From the NCBI GenBank assembly GCA_023135215.1, contig JAGLTP010000395.1, forward strand, positions 1 through 9,586: DNA of 9,586 nt. Reading direction: 5' to 3'. The translations under genes and the position numbers were made by a program. The notes beneath the pieces were generated by a model. The model did not search any database and was not told the origin of the DNA. It saw only the letters and a list, made by a program, of their open reading frames with translations. This document shows, piece by piece, positions 6,401 to 9,586 of this stretch. The DNA comes from Candidatus Heimdallarchaeota archaeon (GTDB lineage Archaea; Asgardarchaeota; Heimdallarchaeia; Heimdallarchaeales; Heimdallarchaeaceae). The first letter of the stretch is position 1, and each line of letters begins with the position of its first letter.

Positions 6401-6949
6401 TTATTCTTTCTCCCCAAAAAGTTCTTTGTACAAATTCATTGAATGAGTTATCGATTTGAATGCTTCTTTTTTGGAATCCCAACCTAAGACTTCAACCTGC
6501 TTTCCGTGCTCTAAACCTTTGTAAGTCTTGAAAAATTCCGCAATTTCTTCCAGAGTATGTGGATAAACTTCCTCTAAATTATACACACTGTGAAAGAATG
6601 GATCTTTAGAAGCAACTGCTAAAATTTTATCATCATGACCTTTCTCATCACGCATGCGGAGAATCCCAATTGGTCTAGCAGCAAGGACACACCCTGTAAA
6701 GGTTGGCTCTGAGATGAGAACAAGAACATCTAATGCGTCACCATCTTCAAAATATGTTTGAGGAATTAAGCCATAGTCTCCAGGGAAATGTACAGAAGAG
6801 TGAAGAACTCGATCCAAGTAAATAATACCATCCTTCCCCAATTCATACTTGTTCCTACTATCTTTAGGGTTTTCAATAACTACATATATTTCTTCAGGAG
6901 GATTAGGCCCTGTTTCTATTTTATGCCACAGAGAATCTAAAGTTTTCAT
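6401..6949 (-). CDS. ppa: Inorganic pyrophosphatase, family I (soluble)
   Basis: 182 residues, the usual size for prokaryotic family I enzymes, which hydrolyse PPi to two phosphates with Mg2+ in the cytoplasm and pull biosynthetic reactions forward. The active-site residues can be aligned by eye to E. coli PPase: E26, K34 and E36 in IENPKDSRNKYE, R47, Y59 in GDYGLIPQT, D69/D71/D74 in EDGDALDVLVL, D101/D106/K108 in MRDEKGHDDK, and Y143/K144 in FKTYKGLE. One oddity is Ala72, where the family signature D-x-D-P-x-D has Pro. The start at 6949 is chosen because MKTLDSLWHKIETGPNPPEE is the normal N-terminus and GGTAAT lies just upstream. The longer frame to 6994 would add 15 unrelated hydrophobic residues. 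A TTTTATCG element at 6985-6978 could be its TATA box. It is divergent from the TPR-like gene. Confidence 0.96.
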   Translation of the reverse strand: MKTLDSLWHKIETGPNPPEEIYVVIENPKDSRNKYELGKDGIIYLDRVLHSSVHFPGDYGLIPQTYFEDGDALDVLVLISEPTFTGCVLAARPIGILRMRDEKGHDDKILAVASKDPFFHSVYNLEEVYPHTLEEIAEFFKTYKGLEHGKQVEVLGWDSKKEAFKSITHSMNLYKELFGEKE

Positions 6950-7010
6950 TATTACCAACATTAATTCACTGATGAGCGATAAAAGTTTTACCAATGATAG
7001 TTAAAGCAGA

Positions 7011-7028
7011 GCGAAGATATTTTATAGT
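7011..7028 (+). promoter_or_regulatory. Candidate BRE/TATA promoter of the TPR-like gene
   Basis: GCGAAGAT (BRE-like) runs directly into ATTTTATAG (TATA-like). A start near 7050 would give a leader of about 35 nt that contains the GAGG ribosome binding site at 7076-7079. Confidence 0.4.
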
Positions 7029-7084
7029 ATTTTCTCCTTTCTAGTAATGATATACTGCGTTAGTATGTTATTACCGAGGAAAAA

Positions 7085-8782
7085 ATGTCGTGGGGACAAA
7101 GTATGCTAGATATTGGAGAGTTTCATAAAATACGGAAGAGAGTTTTCGTAAACAAAGATAAAATCCATACTTTGTCTGATTTGCATGAATATTACCTAGA
7201 CCTTGAAATTATTTGTTTCAATGAACGATCTACGGAATTAGCAGAATTACTTAAACATACAATAGAAATTGCTAAACAAAAAAAGAATAACGAAATCCTC
7301 TTCAAGCTTTATTGGTTATTCTTTTTACACACTTACTATTATAAAAAGGAAATAAACAAAACAGAGGAAATTGTTGATTCAATGAGAAAAATTGCATCCA
7401 AAGGCAAGGATGTAGAACAATTGGCAATAGTTCTCAATGCGGAATCTCTCCTCAGCCAGATAATTGGTGAAAATGAAAAATCTATTCAGAAAATTACTGA
7501 AGCTCTAAAACTTCTCTCTCCCCTAAAGGAAGAGTTTCCTGAAACATTTTACAGAACTTTCTACTCATATACCTTATTCACGTCATTTGTTAATAGGGAT
7601 TACACTACTGCAATTTCAAATATGGAAAATTGTCTTTCTTATTATCATAAAAAAAGTTTCAATTCGCTAGGTATGATTTATGTGATAAATCTACTCCAAA
7701 GGTTCTACTTATTCTCAAACCAAGAAAAAAAGTTAGATGAATTAATGCATTGGGTATTTCAAAAACAGAAAATTCAAAAAAAGATTAACGACAAACATTA
7801 CATTTCTCTTTACTGGTATTCAGGTACTACAGCTACAAAGAGATATAGGCTCCCGGAAGCTATTCAATATCTACACAACGCATATTCAAGAATCGTAGAG
7901 AACAACATTAAATTGGAAGAATTGTATGAATATACAGACATTGTGAGGTTATTAAGCAGATGCTATGCTCTTCAAGGACAATATCAAAAATCATATGATC
8001 TTCTTATTGAGCTTTTAGATTTTGTTGAAACAGATTCAGTTAAAGACAACTTCTTCGAAAAAGGTATAAAACGAATATACTTCAGCTCTTATACTACACT
8101 TATGTTCATTTTTGCTCAATTGGACTTAGATCTTTCAGTTCTTGAAGATAGTAAATTAAAACAAATTTATGATAACACAAGGAATATATTATCTAAAACC
8201 CAATTATCTAAGACTTTACTTCTAGAGTCATCTTTTGATGAAACCGATATCAAAAACATGCTAGATACGGAAAAACAGGATGCACAAGAGGAAGTCAATT
8301 TACTAATTCATCAGTTGTTAATCACTCAAAAGCCATACAACGCCACTGAAGACACAGTAACAAAAATACAAACAATCAAAGAGTATGCGTACGAGCCATT
8401 TTATGTAGATGTATTGCTAGGAAAAGTATATCTAGCGATGGGAAATCGGAATAAATTTCTTAATATCGTTGAAAATATGAAAGATAAAGCAAAAGAAATC
8501 AGAGTACCTATTTTAAAAATCTGGCTAGAGTTCTTTATTTTGCTTGAGGAATACATTTCTAATCCAACAAATCCTCAAACCTTGCAAAAGCTCATAGCGT
8601 TAGAAGAAAGATGTAGAGATAATAATCTCAAGAAAATGGTGGAAGAAATTCAATTGTATCGAACACTTATATCGTCGACAAGAGTAATAGAGAAGACTGA
8701 AAACAAGTTTCAACAAGTAGCTTTTCTGGATGTGTTTACTGAGCAACAAAAGAAGATTGTAATGGAGTATTTTCAAGATTAA
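7085..8782 (+). CDS. TPR-like helical repeat protein, function unknown
   Basis: 565 residues, no signal peptide or membrane segment, rich in Lys, Glu and Leu: almost certainly a cytoplasmic all-helical solenoid. The clearest tetratricopeptide-like units are LLSRCYALQGQYQKSYDLLI (289-308), LAIVLNAESLLSQIIGENEK (113-132) with the following helix to about 145, a pair around 245-275 (PEAIQYLHNAYSRI), and VDVLLGKVYLAMGNRNKFLN (441-460). No catalytic or DNA-binding domain is seen in the N-terminal 60 or C-terminal 60 residues, unlike MalT- or SARP-type regulators, so a scaffolding or adaptor role is the most that can be inferred. The ATG is supported by GAGG five to six bases upstream. It is divergent from pyrophosphatase with 135 bp between, which suggests shared regulatory space but not a shared pathway. 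No family name can be given with confidence. Confidence 0.85.
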   Translation: MSWGQSMLDIGEFHKIRKRVFVNKDKIHTLSDLHEYYLDLEIICFNERSTELAELLKHTIEIAKQKKNNEILFKLYWLFFLHTYYYKKEINKTEEIVDSMRKIASKGKDVEQLAIVLNAESLLSQIIGENEKSIQKITEALKLLSPLKEEFPETFYRTFYSYTLFTSFVNRDYTTAISNMENCLSYYHKKSFNSLGMIYVINLLQRFYLFSNQEKKLDELMHWVFQKQKIQKKINDKHYISLYWYSGTTATKRYRLPEAIQYLHNAYSRIVENNIKLEELYEYTDIVRLLSRCYALQGQYQKSYDLLIELLDFVETDSVKDNFFEKGIKRIYFSSYTTLMFIFAQLDLDLSVLEDSKLKQIYDNTRNILSKTQLSKTLLLESSFDETDIKNMLDTEKQDAQEEVNLLIHQLLITQKPYNATEDTVTKIQTIKEYAYEPFYVDVLLGKVYLAMGNRNKFLNIVENMKDKAKEIRVPILKIWLEFFILLEEYISNPTNPQTLQKLIALEERCRDNNLKKMVEEIQLYRTLISSTRVIEKTENKFQQVAFLDVFTEQQKKIVMEYFQD

Positions 8783-8793
8783 AAATTTTATAG

Positions 8794-8833
8794 AAAAAAA
8801 AATAATGAGGGGAACCCTAAATTTAAGGGCTCC
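8794..8833 (-). terminator. Intrinsic-type terminator for a minus-strand transcript
   Basis: GGA-A-CCCT (8811-8818) pairs with AGGG-C-TCC (8826-8833) around a 7-nt AT loop, a seven-base-pair stem with one mismatch. Read on the minus strand it is followed within 8 nt by nine T (8802-8794). The polarity means it ends transcripts coming from the right, not the TPR-like gene, which stops at 8782 on the other strand. Confidence 0.5.
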
Positions 8834-8879
8834 ACATAGGTGGAAGAACATCATCGTCTGCTGGATCTGGGTCGTACAT
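8823..8879 (-). CDS. Candidate micro-gene encoding an acidic 18-residue peptide
   Basis: An 18-codon frame encodes MYDPDPADDDVLPPMWSP, ending in TAA inside the terminator hairpin. A second ATG at 8882 would add one Met. GAAGTGAT, the same octamer as the PEPCK Shine-Dalgarno, lies at 8892-8885, five nt from the ATG at 8879. A possible TATA (TTAATTAC, about 8934-8927) lies upstream. The segment is locally richer in GC than its flanks. It thus has a ribosome site, an ORF and a terminator in the right order on one strand. Five of the 18 residues are Asp and four are Pro, so the peptide would be acidic and unfolded on its own. No homologue is recognised. It could be a genuine small protein, a peptide precursor, a leader peptide or the tail of a decayed gene. 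The plus-strand frame here (36 codons from 8806) looks less protein-like. Confidence 0.35.
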   Translation of the reverse strand: MYDPDPADDDVLPPMWSP

Positions 8880-9000
8880 CATGCATCACTTCTCGATTTT
8901 GTGTTACTTTCTTAGTGAAACAAAAGTAATTAAGCACAAAAAGAAAAAAATTGACAAGTGTTTATCAAAACCCTGCACGACACGCAAAAGTTTTGAGCAA

Positions 9001-9036
9001 ATCTTACCACAATATAAATAATTAATGTGGTAAGAT
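9001..9036. promoter_or_regulatory. Perfect 11-bp inverted repeat bracketing a TATA-like sequence
   Basis: ATCTTACCACA (9001-9011) and TGTGGTAAGAT (9026-9036) are exact inverted copies. The 14-bp spacer contains ATATAAATAA, a TATA-like sequence readable in both directions. It lies between the divergent micro-gene (start 8879) and the cupin gene (start 9144). Half-sites on each side of a core promoter are what a dimeric archaeal repressor operator looks like. As RNA the same bases form an 11-bp hairpin with a 14-nt loop, so a structured transcript is the alternative. Confidence 0.5.
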
Positions 9037-9110
9037 AACAGAATCTTTTGAGCGGCTGAACCTCGCTTATTAAAAACAACTCTAGATAAGGTCTCTCTTC
9101 TATTCTCTCA

Positions 9111-9124
9111 TCAATCTTTATATG
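9111..9124 (+). promoter_or_regulatory. TATA promoter of the cupin gene
   Basis: TTTATATG at 9117-9124, preceded by TCAATC, is close to the archaeal TATA consensus. Its centre is about 24 bp from the ATG at 9144, and there is no Shine-Dalgarno before that ATG, so a leaderless or nearly leaderless mRNA is likely. Confidence 0.6.
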
Positions 9125-9143
9125 TCTCTTTTTCAAATAAAGC

Positions 9144-9488
9144 ATGATTATCATGAAGGAGATATTTCCTGAAGCAATAAGAGAACTACCAGAAGCGGAT
9201 ATTCCAATACAGGGACTTACAGCATTTTTATCCCAAGATAAGAATCATCAAATTGTTTTTATGCATTTTAACAAAGATGCAGAGGTTCCAGTACATTCAC
9301 ACGGAGCACAGTGGGGAATAGTACTAGAAGGAAAAATTACCTTAACAGTAGAGAGAAAGGAACAAACATACACTAAAGGGGATCGTTTCTACATCCTAGA
9401 GGGGGAGATTCATTCTGCAAAAATACATGCAGGATATGCTAGTATGGAGTTTTTTGCAGATAAAGACAGATACAAGATTAAAGAATGA
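9144..9488 (+). CDS. Single-domain cupin protein
   Basis: 114 residues forming one small beta-barrel (cupin_2-type) domain. Motif 1 is VPVHSHGAQWGIVLEGKITL (48-67), with His51, His53 and Gln56 in the metal-ligand positions and Gly63 closing the motif. Motif 2 is GDRFYILEGEIHSAKI, with His90 as the remaining ligand. Gln at the usual Glu position is common in this superfamily. Such proteins bind a divalent metal and act as dioxygenases, isomerases, sugar-binding or storage-type proteins, and the exact activity cannot be read here. The short N-terminal lead (MIIMKEIFPEAIRELPEAD) resembles small stand-alone cupins, not a fused regulator. ATG 9144 fits the TATA box spacing. ATG 9153 (MKEIF) is possible and would shorten it by three residues. 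It is separated from the TPR-like gene by about 360 bp that hold the micro-gene and inverted repeat. Confidence 0.88.
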   Translation: MIIMKEIFPEAIRELPEADIPIQGLTAFLSQDKNHQIVFMHFNKDAEVPVHSHGAQWGIVLEGKITLTVERKEQTYTKGDRFYILEGEIHSAKIHAGYASMEFFADKDRYKIKE

Positions 9489-9525
9489 AAAAGGAGAAGA
9501 GAATTGATTAAAGATTATTCCCCAA

Positions 9526-9544
9526 TTTTTAGCTATTTTTGTTT
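9526..9544 (+). terminator. U-rich terminator after the cupin gene
   Basis: Two T5 runs (ATTTTT and ATTTTT) followed by GTTTG begin about 37 nt after the cupin stop codon, with no strong hairpin. This fits U-tract termination in archaea. Confidence 0.4.
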
Positions 9545-9586
9545 GATTGTAATTTCTTGAGAAATAAAAAACCTCCAAAGAATACA

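Noticed and set aside
6282..6482. Minus-strand frame of 66 codons overlapping the pyrophosphatase 3' end
   Set aside because: Overlaps conserved pyrophosphatase codons in another frame, with no start signal or family features.
8600..8854. Minus-strand frame of 84 codons overlapping the TPR-like gene end
   Set aside because: Runs through the terminator hairpin and the opposite-strand coding region. Its hydrophobicity comes from reading A-rich codons backwards.
8806..8916. Plus-strand frame of 36 codons over the micro-gene
   Set aside because: No ribosome site, and it starts inside the hairpin region. The opposite strand has a better set of signals.
9046..9070. Possible tRNA T-arm or C/D-box like sequence (GGTTCAG on minus, CTGA on plus)
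   Set aside because: No matching acceptor, D or anticodon arms and no paired C box. Isolated short matches only.
8930..9154. Minus-strand frame of 74 codons across the inverted repeat
   Set aside because: Covers the operator-like repeat and the cupin TATA box, and lacks a ribosome site. Composition looks non-coding.
9396..9578. Minus-strand frame of 60 codons opposite the cupin end
   Set aside because: Overlaps conserved cupin codons. A short alternative minus frame from the right edge (ending in LKKLQSNKNS then TAA near 9530) could be the tail of a gene outside the window, but about 18 codons are too few to call.

Overview
This AT-rich window appears to be archaeal chromosomal DNA. Three things support that: a secreted protein with an archaeal class III (prepilin-peptidase) signal peptide, BRE/TATA-type promoters about 24-28 bp upstream of apparently leaderless start codons (pilin-like gene, cupin gene), and ribosome binding sites resembling the archaeal AGGTGAT core. 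The gene mix (GTP-type PEPCK, family I pyrophosphatase, an FtsX/MacB-like ABC exporter with a charged tail, a large TPR-like protein of unknown role) and the low GC would fit an Asgard-type or related mesophilic archaeon. That placement is inference; no rRNA or other marker gene is present.

Left part (1-3140), all on the minus strand: a candidate promoter and a class III-signal surface protein (1728-2540) lie downstream of a decayed coiled-coil gene (2605-3140). Then come a 75-bp element bounded by perfect 12-bp inverted repeats (1592-1666) and a two-gene ABC exporter module: ATPase 620-1486, and an FtsX-like permease whose 3' end runs off the left edge.

Middle (3141-4366): about 940 bp with no credible gene, very AT-rich, containing a 19-bp palindrome, a longer imperfect inverted repeat and five copies of a TTTTTCG/CGAAAAA motif. 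It ends at a small two-helix membrane protein (4081-4308).

Central metabolism block (4353-6949, minus): GTP-dependent phosphoenolpyruvate carboxykinase, with a U-tract terminator right after its stop, and upstream of it a soluble inorganic pyrophosphatase. Both serve gluconeogenic and biosynthetic metabolism: PEPCK makes PEP from oxaloacetate, and pyrophosphatase removes the PPi released by biosynthesis. They are 129 bp apart and PEPCK seems to have its own promoter, so tight co-transcription is not required.

Right part (7011-9586): a divergently transcribed 565-residue TPR-like protein, then a compact region that conventional ORF calling would leave empty. It holds a candidate minus-strand 18-residue micro-gene with a Shine-Dalgarno-like site and an intrinsic-type terminator (8794-8882), a perfect 11-bp inverted repeat bracketing a TATA-like sequence (9001-9036), and a single-domain cupin gene with a clear TATA box. 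The micro-gene and the cupin are divergent with the inverted repeat between them. This is the most interesting part of the window.
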